DNA from: CAYRGG01 sp964423745
GTDB lineage: Bacteria > Pseudomonadota > Gammaproteobacteria > Competibacterales > Competibacteraceae
NCBI GenBank assembly: GCA_964423745.1
Contig: CAYRGG010000057.1
Coordinates: forward strand, 1 to 27,392
Direction of reading: 5' to 3'
DNA length: 27,392 nucleotides
Positions 15,685 through 23,747 of the stretch are shown here, in pieces. A model generated the notes under the pieces. The model was not told the DNA's origin. It ran no database searches and was given only the letters and a program-made list of their open reading frames with translations. Within the stretch, counting starts at the first letter, position 1, and every line of letters starts with the position of its first letter. Position numbers and translations under genes: made by a program.

Positions 15685-16521
15685 ATGACTAAGCTTAAAA
15701 ACCCGGTTATCGTTGATCCTTGGCGGCAACTGCGAAAATTCACTCCGGCGCGTATTGCCCAGGGTCATGCGGGAGTGAGTCTTCCCACCAAGCCTCATCT
15801 TGAGTTTCAGCTAGCCCATGCCCAAGCCCGGGATGCGGTTCATCTGCCCTTCGATAGTGCGGCTCTCCAAGAGCAACTGCAAAAATTTAATCACCCCCTC
15901 ATTTCTCTCCACAGTGCAGCGTCCGATCGACAAGTTTATTTGCAAAGACCAGATCTTGGGCGGCGCTTGGATGAACCCTCCCAGCATCGTTTAATAACTT
16001 GGGCGGCACATGAATCAGCCCCCTACTACGATATTGGCTTCGTGGTAGCAGACGGGCTATCCGCCTTAGCGGTTCATCGTCATAGCGTCCCGTTTCTGGA
16101 GGCCCTATGGCCTAAATTGGTCGATTGGCGTATCGCGCCTATTGTACTCATGGAACAAGGCCGGGTGGCTATCGGTGATCAGGTGGGGGCGTTACTGGGA
16201 TTGCAACTGGTGGTGGTGCTGATCGGCGAACGACCGGGTTTAAGTTCCCCCGATAGCCTAGGACTTTATCTCACCTATCAACCCCAGGTTGGTTTAACTG
16301 ATGCTCATCGCAACTGCATCTCCAATATTCGCCCCCAAGGATTGCGCTATCAGGCCGCTGCCGATAAGTTATTTTATCTCTTGAACGAGGCCCAACAACG
16401 CCAGCTTTCAGGGGTTAACCTAAAAGACGAGGAGGAGGGCGTTGTTCGCGAAATCGCTCTCGCCAAGAAAAATTTTTTGCTAGATGCTACCGATTCCGAA
16501 ACGAACAATGACTTAACATAA
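15685..16521 (+). CDS. eutC: Ethanolamine ammonia-lyase small subunit
   Basis: 278 residues. EutC binds with EutB and helps hold adenosylcobalamin at the subunit interface. The start is the ATG at 15685, with AGGA 8 bases upstream, rather than a TTG at 15664 that overlaps eutB. Recognised blocks are the early RIAQGHAG (substrate-side helix seen in EutC), FVVADGLSALAVHRH, VAIGDQVGALLGLQLVVVLIGERPGL, and LGLYLTYQPQVGLTDAHRNCISNIRPQGL. Length is slightly under the enteric form but complete. It begins 13 bases after eutB, so the two subunits are coexpressed. Confidence 0.96.
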   Translation: MTKLKNPVIVDPWRQLRKFTPARIAQGHAGVSLPTKPHLEFQLAHAQARDAVHLPFDSAALQEQLQKFNHPLISLHSAASDRQVYLQRPDLGRRLDEPSQHRLITWAAHESAPYYDIGFVVADGLSALAVHRHSVPFLEALWPKLVDWRIAPIVLMEQGRVAIGDQVGALLGLQLVVVLIGERPGLSSPDSLGLYLTYQPQVGLTDAHRNCISNIRPQGLRYQAAADKLFYLLNEAQQRQLSGVNLKDEEEGVVREIALAKKNFLLDATDSETNNDLT

Positions 16522-16573
16522 CCAAATTAGTGTAATCGACTATAGATATGACAAGTTTATTGGGGATTAAAAA

Positions 16574-16783
16574 ATGCAAAGACAGTTCACGCTAGAATAT
16601 TGGATAGATGATGAATGGTATATAGGAAAATTAAAAGAGGTTCCGGGTGTATTCAGTCAAGGTGAATCACTTGAGGAACTGGAAGAAAACATAAGGGACG
16701 CCTATACACTTATGATTCAAGAAGAAGCTCCAGTGATGCATCCGGGAGCAAAAACTAAAAACATTACGGTAGATGCTGCGTGA
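16574..16783 (+). CDS. hicB: HicB-type antitoxin
   Basis: 69 residues. HicB antitoxins neutralise HicA mRNA interferases; the core is a degenerate RNase H-like fold. Here it reads FTLEYWIDDEWYIGKLKEVPGVFSQGESLEELEENIRDAY, the standard HicB pattern of a short beta sheet, a PGV turn and a helix. It is the short type with no added DNA-binding domain. A GGGGA ribosome site lies about 7 bases upstream. Its stop overlaps the hicA start (GTGA), so the toxin is translated only after the antitoxin. The DNA is more AT-rich than eutC, in line with a mobile module. Confidence 0.88.
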   Translation: MQRQFTLEYWIDDEWYIGKLKEVPGVFSQGESLEELEENIRDAYTLMIQEEAPVMHPGAKTKNITVDAA

Positions 16784-16956
16784 AGCGAGGGAATTTTATT
16801 CGGGAATTGGTTGAGGCAGGTTGTTACTTAAAACATCATGGTAAACGCCATGACATTTATGCAAACCCCCGGAACGGCAAACAAACTCCTGTACCACGCC
16901 ACCCTGAAATCAAGGAAAGTCTTTGTGGGCTTATCAAAAAGCAGTTGGGAATTTAA
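16780..16956 (+). CDS. hicA: HicA-type mRNA interferase toxin
   Basis: 58 residues from a GTG that overlaps the hicB stop. The peptide starts MKRGNFIRELVEAGCYLKHH and continues GKRHDIYANPRNGKQTPVPR, then HPEIKESLCGLIKKQLGI. This is the small double-stranded-RNA-binding-like HicA fold. His in the HHGKRHDIY stretch is the expected catalytic residue, and the HPEIK motif and the final KQLGI are typical of the family. It would cut mRNA and stop growth when HicB is lost. All expected motifs are intact, so the toxin is probably active. It is easily missed because of its size and GTG start. Confidence 0.88.
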   Translation: MKRGNFIRELVEAGCYLKHHGKRHDIYANPRNGKQTPVPRHPEIKESLCGLIKKQLGI

Positions 16957-16962
16957 TACCAG

Positions 16963-17145
16963 TCATATGTCTACCGACACCACAGTCTTCAGCAGACATT
17001 CAATCGAGTGGGCGATGACAGACGCACTTTTATGTACATCCAGATCCACCCCTAACACAGAAATATTTGGATTTTTCTTGAGGGCTGCACAGACAGCAAC
17101 AGGAATGTCTGCATAAAAAAGGTTGGTAGTTTTTACCCTACGCAC
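16963..17145 (-). CDS. Possible small protein, unrecognised
   Basis: A 60-residue leftward frame from a GTG in the 265-base gap between hicA and the SDR gene. It contains PNISVLGVDLDVHKSASVIA, which has a protein-like mix of strand and helix, but I do not recognise a family, and no clear ribosome site precedes it. It may be a remnant of an inserted gene or simply an open frame by chance. Nothing else is seen in this gap except the ribosome site of the SDR gene. Confidence 0.2.
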   Translation of the reverse strand: MRRVKTTNLFYADIPVAVCAALKKNPNISVLGVDLDVHKSASVIAHSIECLLKTVVSVDI

Positions 17146-17221
17146 GCTTATAAAAGATAGCTTGCCGCTACGTCCCTTGATCTTAAGAAAGGCTTGTACC
17201 GAAACTAATAGGACTTACACC

Positions 17222-17998
17222 ATGTTTGATTCAGTTAAAAATAAAACGGTGATTGTAACGGGAGCCAGCAAAGGGATTGGAAAAGGCATTGCGCGGGTTT
17301 TTGCCATGCACCAAGCCAAGGTGATGATTGTGGCCCGTAGTGAAAAGGAAGGCTTGCAAGCGGTCGAAGAAATCAAGTCATCCGGCGGTTGCGCAGCGTT
17401 TAGCAAAGGGGATGTGACCAACCGGGAAGACATGAACCGGATCGCCAAAAAAACCGTTGAGTCGTTTCACGGCATCGATATTCTGTGCGCCAATGCGGGT
17501 ATCTTTCCTTCCGCCAAGTTGGAGGAGATGACGGAAACCCAATGGGATAGCGTAGTTAACGTCAACATGAAGGGTATGCTGTTCGCCATTCAAGCCTGCC
17601 TTCCCCATCTAAAGACGAGTAAGGCGGGACGAGTGATCTTGACCTCATCGATTACCGGACCCATTACCGGATTTCCGGGATGGTCACATTACGGTGCGAC
17701 AAAGGCCGGTATGCTAGGTTTTATGCGCACGGCGGCCATCGAATTGGCGCGGCACAAAATTACCATCAATGCGGTGATGCCGGGGAATATCATTACGGAA
17801 GGGCTGGAGGATTTGGGTGACGATTATTTGAATACTATGGCGGCTTCGATTCCGCTGAAACGGTTGGGAACGGTGGAAGATATCGGCAATGCGATGGTTT
17901 ATTTCGCTTCCGAGGAAGCCGGGTATGTGACCGGACAAACCATTGTGGTGGATGGGGGACAGGTTCTGCCGGAGTCCTTGGAAGCGTTAAATGCATAA
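17222..17998 (+). CDS. Short-chain dehydrogenase/reductase, FabG-like
   Basis: 258 residues, classical SDR length. The ATG at 17222 is preferred to an earlier in-frame start at 17123 because AGGA lies 8 bases upstream and MFDSVKNKTVIVTGASKG is a normal SDR start. TGASKGIG (13-20) binds the NAD(P) dinucleotide and NAG is at 91-93. The catalytic tetrad is Asn115, a Ser at 142/143, Tyr157 and Lys161 in YGATK. Residues after the second strand (VARSEK) have an Arg, which favours NADP, though this is weak evidence. The final YVTGQTIVVDGGQ is typical. It leads a three-gene run with a class-III PLP enzyme (26 bases on) and a kinase. An amino-alcohol or beta-hydroxy substrate is plausible; fatty-acid FabG is less likely in this context. 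Confidence 0.85.
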   Translation: MFDSVKNKTVIVTGASKGIGKGIARVFAMHQAKVMIVARSEKEGLQAVEEIKSSGGCAAFSKGDVTNREDMNRIAKKTVESFHGIDILCANAGIFPSAKLEEMTETQWDSVVNVNMKGMLFAIQACLPHLKTSKAGRVILTSSITGPITGFPGWSHYGATKAGMLGFMRTAAIELARHKITINAVMPGNIITEGLEDLGDDYLNTMAASIPLKRLGTVEDIGNAMVYFASEEAGYVTGQTIVVDGGQVLPESLEALNA

Positions 17999-18024
17999 AC
18001 AAAAATGCATGATCTGGAGCAACC

Positions 18025-19320
18025 ATGAGCGAGTTTGAAGCAGATTTAGCTAAATACGGCATCACGGTAGACAAAGCTGCTGTTCTCGATAAATCCATCC
18101 GCTGGTGGAATCCTGGCAAAACTAAAAGTTGGCAGGAATCAGGAGTCGATCTCGTTATCGGTAAACGGGAAGGCTATTGTTTGTATGATGTCAGCGGCAG
18201 ACGCCTGATCGACCTGCATTTGAACGGCGGGACCTATAACCTGGGTCATCGCAATCCTGAAGTCATCGCGGCGCTTCAGGAAGGGTTGAAACATTTTGAC
18301 ATGGGAAATCACCATTTTCCCTCCATCGTCCGGGCCGAGCTGGCAGAAATGTTGGCGGATGCCACGCCGGAGGGACTCGTTTACTCTATCTTTGCCAGCG
18401 GCGGCGGGGAAGCCATCGATATCGCGTTAAAATGCGCCCGCAATGCCACCCAGCGCAAGAAAATCATCTCCATTGCCGGTTGTTACCATGGCCATACTGG
18501 GCTGGCGCTGCCAACGGGGGACGACCGTTTTTCCAAACTTTTTCTCAGCGAGGGCAACCCAAATGAGTTCGTCCACGTTCCTTTCAATGATCTAGAAGCG
18601 ATGGAACGGGCGCTGGCACCGGGCGACGCCGCCTGTGTCATTATGGAAACCGTACCTGCCACTTATGGCTTTCCCATACCCAGAGCAGGATATCTGAAAC
18701 TGGTTAAGACCCTATGCGAAAAACAGGGAACCCTCTATATCGCCGACGAGGTGCAAACAGGTCTGATGCGCTCCGGTGAGTTATGGGGTATTCAAACCTA
18801 CGGTGTTAATCCCGACATTTTGGTAACCGCCAAGGGGTTGAGCGGCGGTATTTATCCCATCGGAGCCGTGGTGGTGAATGAAAGGGCGGGTCAATGGATG
18901 AAACAAGACGGTTTTGGCCACATCTCCACCTTCGGTGGCGCTGAACTGGGTTGCCTGGTGGCGATGAAAGTGCTGGAGATCAGCAGGCGTGCAGAGACAC
19001 AACAAAACGTCCATTTTTTGGCTAACTACGTTCGTCAAAAACTGGATAACATCCAGTCCCGCTATGCTGATTTCTTCTCCGGCATCCGCCAATTGGGCGT
19101 CATTTTTGGATTGGAATTCAACCATCCAGAAGGCGCTAAATACGTGATGCGGGCGTTATATGAAAACGGTGTGTGGGCCATATTTTCCATGCTCGACCCC
19201 CGGGTTCTGCAGTTTAAAGTCGGCATATTGTTCGACCAGACCCTGTGTGATGACATGTTGGAAAGAGTCGAGGAAGGCATTTTCCAGGCGCACCAACGGG
19301 TTTCAAAAGATCATTATTAA
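18025..19320 (+). CDS. Class-III PLP enzyme: aminotransferase or amino-alcohol-phosphate phospho-lyase
   Basis: 431 residues. The fold-I class-III signature is complete: GGGEAID at about 126-132 for the PLP phosphate, YHGHTG (His155), DEVQTG with Asp241 contacting the pyridine nitrogen, and TAKGLSGG with the Schiff-base Lys270. Most relatives are omega-transaminases, but ethanolamine-phosphate and hydroxylysine-phosphate phospho-lyases belong to the same class and are hard to tell apart by eye. The neighbour 33 bases downstream is an APH-fold kinase, and the upstream operon handles ethanolamine, so a phospho-lyase is a serious candidate. GGAG lies upstream of the ATG. The first 30 residues (FEADLAKYGITVDKAAV) are an N-terminal extension seen in glutamate-semialdehyde-type members. 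Confidence 0.85.
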   Translation: MSEFEADLAKYGITVDKAAVLDKSIRWWNPGKTKSWQESGVDLVIGKREGYCLYDVSGRRLIDLHLNGGTYNLGHRNPEVIAALQEGLKHFDMGNHHFPSIVRAELAEMLADATPEGLVYSIFASGGGEAIDIALKCARNATQRKKIISIAGCYHGHTGLALPTGDDRFSKLFLSEGNPNEFVHVPFNDLEAMERALAPGDAACVIMETVPATYGFPIPRAGYLKLVKTLCEKQGTLYIADEVQTGLMRSGELWGIQTYGVNPDILVTAKGLSGGIYPIGAVVVNERAGQWMKQDGFGHISTFGGAELGCLVAMKVLEISRRAETQQNVHFLANYVRQKLDNIQSRYADFFSGIRQLGVIFGLEFNHPEGAKYVMRALYENGVWAIFSMLDPRVLQFKVGILFDQTLCDDMLERVEEGIFQAHQRVSKDHY

Positions 19321-19353
19321 AAAATCGTTCTAAACCCGCGAAGGAGCTTTGTT

Positions 19354-20385
19354 ATGCTGAATAGCGACATAAAGCCCTATGATAAATTAACACCGGAGGA
19401 GCAATTGCAGCGGATATACGATTTAGCAAACGCTGCCCTTCGCCATTATGACCTGCCCACTGGGTCGACGCTTCGGCTATTGAACCATTCAGAGAACATC
19501 ACCTATCTGGTGGAAGATCCCGGCAACGAAACGAAGCTTATCTTGAGAATGAACCGGCCAGGTTATCATTCCCGGGAAGCATTGCATGCCGAATTACTGT
19601 GGCTCGACGCCCTCATGCAAGATTCACCCATTATCACGGCAGATTCCCTAGCGGGAATAGACGGCGAACGCATTCAGGAAATAGCGTATCCTGGAGTACC
19701 TGGAACACGCCATTGCGTGATGTTCAGTTTTTTGAGTGGGGCAGCTCCCGACGAAGAAAATGAGACAAATCTGATCATCGAATTTGAAAAACTCGGTGAA
19801 ATCAGCGCACACCTGCACGAACATGTTCTCAAGTGGCGGCAGTCCAGTCAGCTTTGTCGACCGGTTTGGGATTTTGATACCATGCTGGGTCACACGCCCC
19901 GCTGGGGACGCTGGCAAGATGGTTTCGGTATGACGCCAGAGCGTATCGTATTGTTTACCCGATTGGCCGGTGTTATTCAGAAACGGCTGATGCAGTTTGG
20001 CAAGGATAGGGATCGTTTTGGATTGATCCATGCGGATCTGCGGCTTGCCAATCTGCTGGTCGATAAGAGTGACGTCAAAGTGATTGATTTTGACGACTGC
20101 GGTTTCGGTTGGTTTCTTTACGATTTGGGTGCAGCCCTGAGTTTTATCGAACACAAAGCCTATGTTCCCGACTTGATCGCCGCGTGGCTCAATGGGTATC
20201 GCAGCATTCGTCTCCTTTCCCAAGAAGCAGAAAACGAAATTCCTACGTTTGTCATGCTCCGGCGTTTATTGCTGGTCGCTTGGATCGGTTCTCATGCGGA
20301 TACGGAGACGGCTCAAGCATTGGGCGGTGGCTATACCGATGATACGGTTGTCTTGACGGATCGCTATCTGACCAACTTTGCCTAA
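19354..20385 (+). CDS. APH-fold phosphotransferase, hydroxylysine/amino-alcohol kinase-like
   Basis: 343 residues with an aminoglycoside-phosphotransferase/choline-kinase fold. The N-lobe has SENITYLVED and LILRMNRPGYHSREALHAEL, the C-lobe has the catalytic HADLRLANLL (Asp228, Asn233) and the metal-binding DFDDCG (Asp245, replacing the DFG). This layout also occurs in homoserine kinase II and in hydroxylysine kinase, which phosphorylates hydroxyl groups of amino alcohols and feeds class-III phospho-lyases. AAGGAG lies upstream of the ATG. It ends a three-gene run after the SDR and PLP genes, and its stop overlaps by two bases the stop of the convergent GNAT gene. Substrate is unproven; antibiotic resistance is unlikely in this context. 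Confidence 0.8.
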   Translation: MLNSDIKPYDKLTPEEQLQRIYDLANAALRHYDLPTGSTLRLLNHSENITYLVEDPGNETKLILRMNRPGYHSREALHAELLWLDALMQDSPIITADSLAGIDGERIQEIAYPGVPGTRHCVMFSFLSGAAPDEENETNLIIEFEKLGEISAHLHEHVLKWRQSSQLCRPVWDFDTMLGHTPRWGRWQDGFGMTPERIVLFTRLAGVIQKRLMQFGKDRDRFGLIHADLRLANLLVDKSDVKVIDFDDCGFGWFLYDLGAALSFIEHKAYVPDLIAAWLNGYRSIRLLSQEAENEIPTFVMLRRLLLVAWIGSHADTETAQALGGGYTDDTVVLTDRYLTNFA

Positions 20386-20897
20386 CACGTCATACCATCA
20401 GGATTATTGACATGGTTCATGATTTTTTGCCAATACCCCACGTCTATCCAGTGACCAAACTTTTGCCCGACCTCTTTAAAATGAGCAACTTTTTTAAAAC
20501 CAAACTTTTCATGGAGTTTTATACTGCCTTCATTAGGCAATGCAATACCGGCAATAAGGGTATGACAGTGACCGGATAAGGCTTGTATTAATGCTTTATA
20601 GAGTCTTTGTCCATGACCGTTGCCGGCTTCTCCGTGTCTTAAATAGATAGTCACTTCTACAGAATTTTTATAAGCACTCCACACCTGCCATTTTGCGCCA
20701 TAGGCATAACCAATCACTTTATCGTCGACCTCACCCACCAGCCAAGGAAATTTTTGCATATAGGATTCGATTCTATGGGTCATATCCTCACAGGACAAGG
20801 GAACTTCTTCGAAGGTAATAATAGTGTGTTCGATGTAGTAATTGTAAATATCACATATACTTGCTATATCTTTTTTTTCGCAGGCACGTATTTTCAT
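20382..20897 (-). CDS. GNAT N-acetyltransferase, phosphinothricin-acetyltransferase-like
   Basis: 171 residues from the ATG at 20897, whose start MKIRACEKKDIASICDIYNYYI fits the family; a GTG four codons earlier is possible. Neither has a strong ribosome site. The PAT/bar-like features are ITFEEVP early on, GYAYGAKWQVWSAYKNSVEVTIYL in the core, and the acetyl-CoA loop region NGHGQRLYKAL. Then comes IALPNEGSIKLHEKFGFKKVAHFKEVGQKFGHWIDVGYWQ, the typical C-terminal half. These enzymes acetylate amino groups of small amino-acid-like compounds. The gene starts only 28 bases after the HpcH-like lyase on the same strand, so it is likely the last gene of the Ter-linked operon. AT-rich compared with its neighbours. 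Confidence 0.85.
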   Translation of the reverse strand: MKIRACEKKDIASICDIYNYYIEHTIITFEEVPLSCEDMTHRIESYMQKFPWLVGEVDDKVIGYAYGAKWQVWSAYKNSVEVTIYLRHGEAGNGHGQRLYKALIQALSGHCHTLIAGIALPNEGSIKLHEKFGFKKVAHFKEVGQKFGHWIDVGYWQKIMNHVNNPDGMTC

Positions 20898-20925
20898 TAG
20901 TTTGATCACTTGAAGCGAAAATGCT

Positions 20926-21804
20926 CTAGTTTAGCAATCCAAAGATTTCTGTGCGTAGCAACAAGCGCTCTGCCCAACGGCGATGGGTAGCGGGTTCACA
21001 CATTTGTCCAGCATACTGAAATACCGCCGAGGCGGCGGGATCAAGGATACGTTTTGCCAACTCTTGGTCTTCTGGCATCACTCTATAGACCGCTTCGATC
21101 ACCGGCAGTTGGGCCGGATGGATAGCGGTTTTCGAAAGTAACCCATGAGCCACGTCTATAGCCGTTTCTCGAACCAGGGTCGCCATGCTATCCAAATGGT
21201 CAAAAACCGGTGCGGCAATTTCATAACCCGCAGGCGCAAAGGTGAGCACGATATCATCGATGACAGTGCCTAGGGGTGTATCATAGATAGTCATCGCTTT
21301 CGGCCGTTTTAGACCTAACAGACTCAATAGATCATTACCGCCAATGCGTAGACACAACACTGGATTGAGCAACTGGGTTAGTGCTTCCCGTAAGGCTTCT
21401 AAACGGCGCCGATCAAAGGCGTCGGCCGTTTCAATGGTGGGCATTACCCAAAGCTGCGGTTCTTTAGAAACCAGTTCAGCCAGTAAAGGTAAGTTGTTAG
21501 GAGTTGCTTTTGGCCAGACAATGCCCTCGACATGGTTGATACCTGGCATACTGACTAACCGTTTCAGAACCTCGGCATTGCGTGGGCGAATAAATACCGC
21601 TGGACCATTACAATGTGGTAAGGCTTGCTCTACATTATCCAATGCACCAGAAAGCTCATGGTCATGGATAGCGTCTTCTGTGCAGATAATTAGCGAACGT
21701 AAATGGGGTAGCTTCTCACCAGTTAAAATAGCTGTTAAATCGGTTCGGGTAGCGGGCACATAGAGGGTAGCGCCTAATCCTAAATAATGACAAACGTTCG
21801 GCAT
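20926..21804 (-). CDS. HpcH/HpaI aldolase - citrate lyase-like C-C lyase of the Ter-linked pathway
   Basis: 292 residues, a TIM-barrel enzyme of the CitE/HpcH group that makes or breaks carbon-carbon bonds, usually on CoA thioesters or oxo acids with Mg. It opens with LGLGATLYVPATRTDL, and has MPTIETADAF with the metal-binding Glu, LRIGGNDLLSLLGL, APVFDHLDS with the second acidic residue, and LLSKTAIHPAQLPVI, the substrate-loop pattern of CitE. The close set of a PRTase/TRSP protein, HAD phosphatase, StiP-type PRTase and CitE-like lyase next to ter genes is the set described for Ter-linked small-molecule synthesis. No clear ribosome site precedes the ATG, and a 91-base gap separates it from the StiP-type gene. 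Confidence 0.82.
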   Translation of the reverse strand: MPNVCHYLGLGATLYVPATRTDLTAILTGEKLPHLRSLIICTEDAIHDHELSGALDNVEQALPHCNGPAVFIRPRNAEVLKRLVSMPGINHVEGIVWPKATPNNLPLLAELVSKEPQLWVMPTIETADAFDRRRLEALREALTQLLNPVLCLRIGGNDLLSLLGLKRPKAMTIYDTPLGTVIDDIVLTFAPAGYEIAAPVFDHLDSMATLVRETAIDVAHGLLSKTAIHPAQLPVIEAVYRVMPEDQELAKRILDPAASAVFQYAGQMCEPATHRRWAERLLLRTEIFGLLN

Positions 21805-21895
21805 ATTGTTAGAGGTATATTGTGTTTCCTAGAAGACGCTATAAGTTGTTATCGCGCTGATTATGATGTAAGGCTACCAACATAACTTTAAACCA

Positions 21896-23008
21896 TTACA
21901 AAGTTTTAATCAGCGCCACGCCACTAAATGGCATGTGCCTATCATAATGCACGGGAACCCCCTTTTCGGCAGCCAATAATCGCAAATGCGTAACATCTGG
22001 GGACTCCGCCTCCGCCAACAGCAACAGACCCGGCACCCGCCTTAACAAAACCCGGGTCGCTTCCAGCACGCCCGGTTTAATATGATTGACATTGGTTATA
22101 CGGTAATCCCGTTGCAGTTTGATCAAGTAATTTTTACGGTCACGGTAACAGGGTGTTTTTTCCAGGGGTCTTAGTGGTGTTGGCGCTAGAGATTTCATTT
22201 CTTTACGTAACGTATCGAGAAACCAGGTGCTGTAGTCATAAGGGCGTAAATGCTCATAAAAAACGCACCCATGAAAATCTGTAGCGGCAATTTGCTCATT
22301 GAGGATCGAACGGGACACTAAACCGGATACCGTAGCGCCTAAAATGCCTGAGGGAATAATATAATCATCCCCGCTAGCCGCCACATCCGCCACGCCACTC
22401 AAGTCAGCCACCACATGTAATTTTCCTGTAAGGTGTTCCGGTTGACGCCGATTCCAACGGGCGATAGAGTCTTGCAGCTGGCGGGCGATAACCCCCTTGG
22501 CGGTCCAGCCATCCACAAAAACCACCCCTTCTGGCGGACGTTTTGCGATTCGCAAAATATACTTCAGAGCCTGCTCATCGATGCCCCGGTCACGAATGAT
22601 AGAAATGGAGAAATGCCGGGATGACACACCGAGGCAGTGGGTCAAAGCCCGCTGCAGCAAAGCGCCAATGGGTGTACCGGCACGGGCTAAAGAAACCAGC
22701 GTAATGGGCGCAGGATGAGTCACCCGAATCGTCTCGGCTAAGTTGATGATATCCTGGGCTAAACGAGTCTTATGGCGATCTGTCTGGGTTAAAAATAAAT
22801 TTTCATAAGCCGCGCTGGGCCGATGCTCGTGGGTCAGCATCTCCGAATAGTGTTTACGCCCGGTTTGAATCAAGTACTCCTTTTCCGCCACCGGCATGTC
22901 CGGCGGCTGTATGGTTTTGAGCAAAAACTCGCAGTCTGCTGGCACATAGCTTCCGGAAAAGGGACGACACCATGCCACTGGATTATTTGCCTTGCCCAAA
23001 GAATCCAT
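21896..23008 (-). CDS. StiP-family phosphoribosyltransferase-like protein with C-terminal Pelota-like domain
   Basis: About 370 residues from the ATG at 23008, 26 bases inside the HAD gene's 3' end; an ATG at 23050 is an alternative, and neither has a good ribosome site. The N-terminus has FSGSYVPADCEFLLK and EKEYLIQTGRKHYSEML, diagnostic of the family annotated as StiP (named as a cysteine protease precursor). The centre has SLARAGTPIGALL and VVFVDGWTAKGVIARQL, which look like phosphoribosyltransferase strands and a PRPP-like loop. The last 60 residues (about LLRRVPGLLLLAEAES onward) resemble the Pelota/L7Ae RNA-binding fold noted for this family. Protease activity seems unlikely; ribosyl transfer in the Ter-linked pathway is the better guess. 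Confidence 0.82.
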   Translation of the reverse strand: MDSLGKANNPVAWCRPFSGSYVPADCEFLLKTIQPPDMPVAEKEYLIQTGRKHYSEMLTHEHRPSAAYENLFLTQTDRHKTRLAQDIINLAETIRVTHPAPITLVSLARAGTPIGALLQRALTHCLGVSSRHFSISIIRDRGIDEQALKYILRIAKRPPEGVVFVDGWTAKGVIARQLQDSIARWNRRQPEHLTGKLHVVADLSGVADVAASGDDYIIPSGILGATVSGLVSRSILNEQIAATDFHGCVFYEHLRPYDYSTWFLDTLRKEMKSLAPTPLRPLEKTPCYRDRKNYLIKLQRDYRITNVNHIKPGVLEATRVLLRRVPGLLLLAEAESPDVTHLRLLAAEKGVPVHYDRHMPFSGVALIKTL

Positions 23009-23747
23009 GGGTCTGGCATGACCAGGTTGTTTCTTGAATCTGGCTAGCATGGGGTGTTATGGCAAAGTGACAAAGACGCATAAAGGGCAAATCCGAGAGA
23101 CTATCCCCTAGACCGATAAATAAAGGGCTTGCATGGGTTTTGCGAAAACGCTGCATGAGATAACTCACCGCCTGGGCCTTATTAGCAAACGGCGGCAGTA
23201 ACGCCATATTATGGCCATTGCGGTGAATTTCCCCAGGGGGACTTACCCAAAACGCCTTAAGGGTGGTTTCCAGTTGAGCCAGCAGGGTTTCATCTCCCTT
23301 TATGGAGACATAAACAGGCAGACCTTGATCCTCAATAAGACGACAACGCAACGCCAATTTATCACGGGCAATGCGCTGTTGCACCCAGCCTACTGCCGCT
23401 TCCATGGACGCTCGCCATGTTTGGTAATCAGCCTGGTTTATGGCCACCCATTCATCAACCGGCTTACCCGCAGCATCGGAAATCATCGCCCCATGACCGG
23501 TAATCCGGTAACTGTCAAAGCTTAGATGCACCCGCTGCAACGCCGAGGTATTGCGGCCCGTAACGGGAATAAGGGTAGCTTGCTGTAGTAAATCCAGCAA
23601 TCCTCGTTGTGCTTCAGAAAAATACGATAGGGGGTTACCTTGACGATCCGCCGCCGCATCCATCAACAAAGCCTGTTCAGGGCATTTAGACCGGGTCTGG
23701 AACAGACTATCGTCTAAATCCGTGAAAACAAAAATCGACGCTATCAC
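22983..23747 (-). CDS. HAD-superfamily hydrolase of the Ter-linked operon
   Basis: 254 residues from a GTG whose GTGA overlaps the stop of the preceding PRTase/TRSP gene, a sign of coupled translation. All HAD motifs are present: FTDLDDSLF with nucleophile Asp10 and acid Asp12, PVTGRN with the Thr of motif II, a Lys in PPFANKAQA for motif III, and GLGDSLSDLPFM for motif IV. A cap insertion lies between motifs II and III, as in Cof/sucrose-phosphatase-like members. It probably removes phosphate from the metabolite made by the neighbouring PRTases. The substrate is unknown. Confidence 0.88.
   Translation of the reverse strand: MIASIFVFTDLDDSLFQTRSKCPEQALLMDAAADRQGNPLSYFSEAQRGLLDLLQQATLIPVTGRNTSALQRVHLSFDSYRITGHGAMISDAAGKPVDEWVAINQADYQTWRASMEAAVGWVQQRIARDKLALRCRLIEDQGLPVYVSIKGDETLLAQLETTLKAFWVSPPGEIHRNGHNMALLPPFANKAQAVSYLMQRFRKTHASPLFIGLGDSLSDLPFMRLCHFAITPHASQIQETTWSCQTHGFFGQGK

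Noticed and set aside
17123..17221. N-terminal extension of the SDR protein
   Set aside because: It does not look like an SDR start; the ATG at 17222 has a good ribosome site.
19648..20223. Leftward 191-residue frame inside the kinase gene
   Set aside because: It is antisense to a clear APH-fold kinase and has no motifs.
19354..20385. Aminoglycoside resistance gene
   Set aside because: The fold is shared, but the N-lobe pattern and the operon with an SDR and a class-III PLP enzyme point to metabolism.
21896..23008. Cysteine protease, as the family name suggests
   Set aside because: PRTase-like strands and a Pelota-like tail are visible, and no Cys-His protease pair stands out; the name comes from an early annotation.
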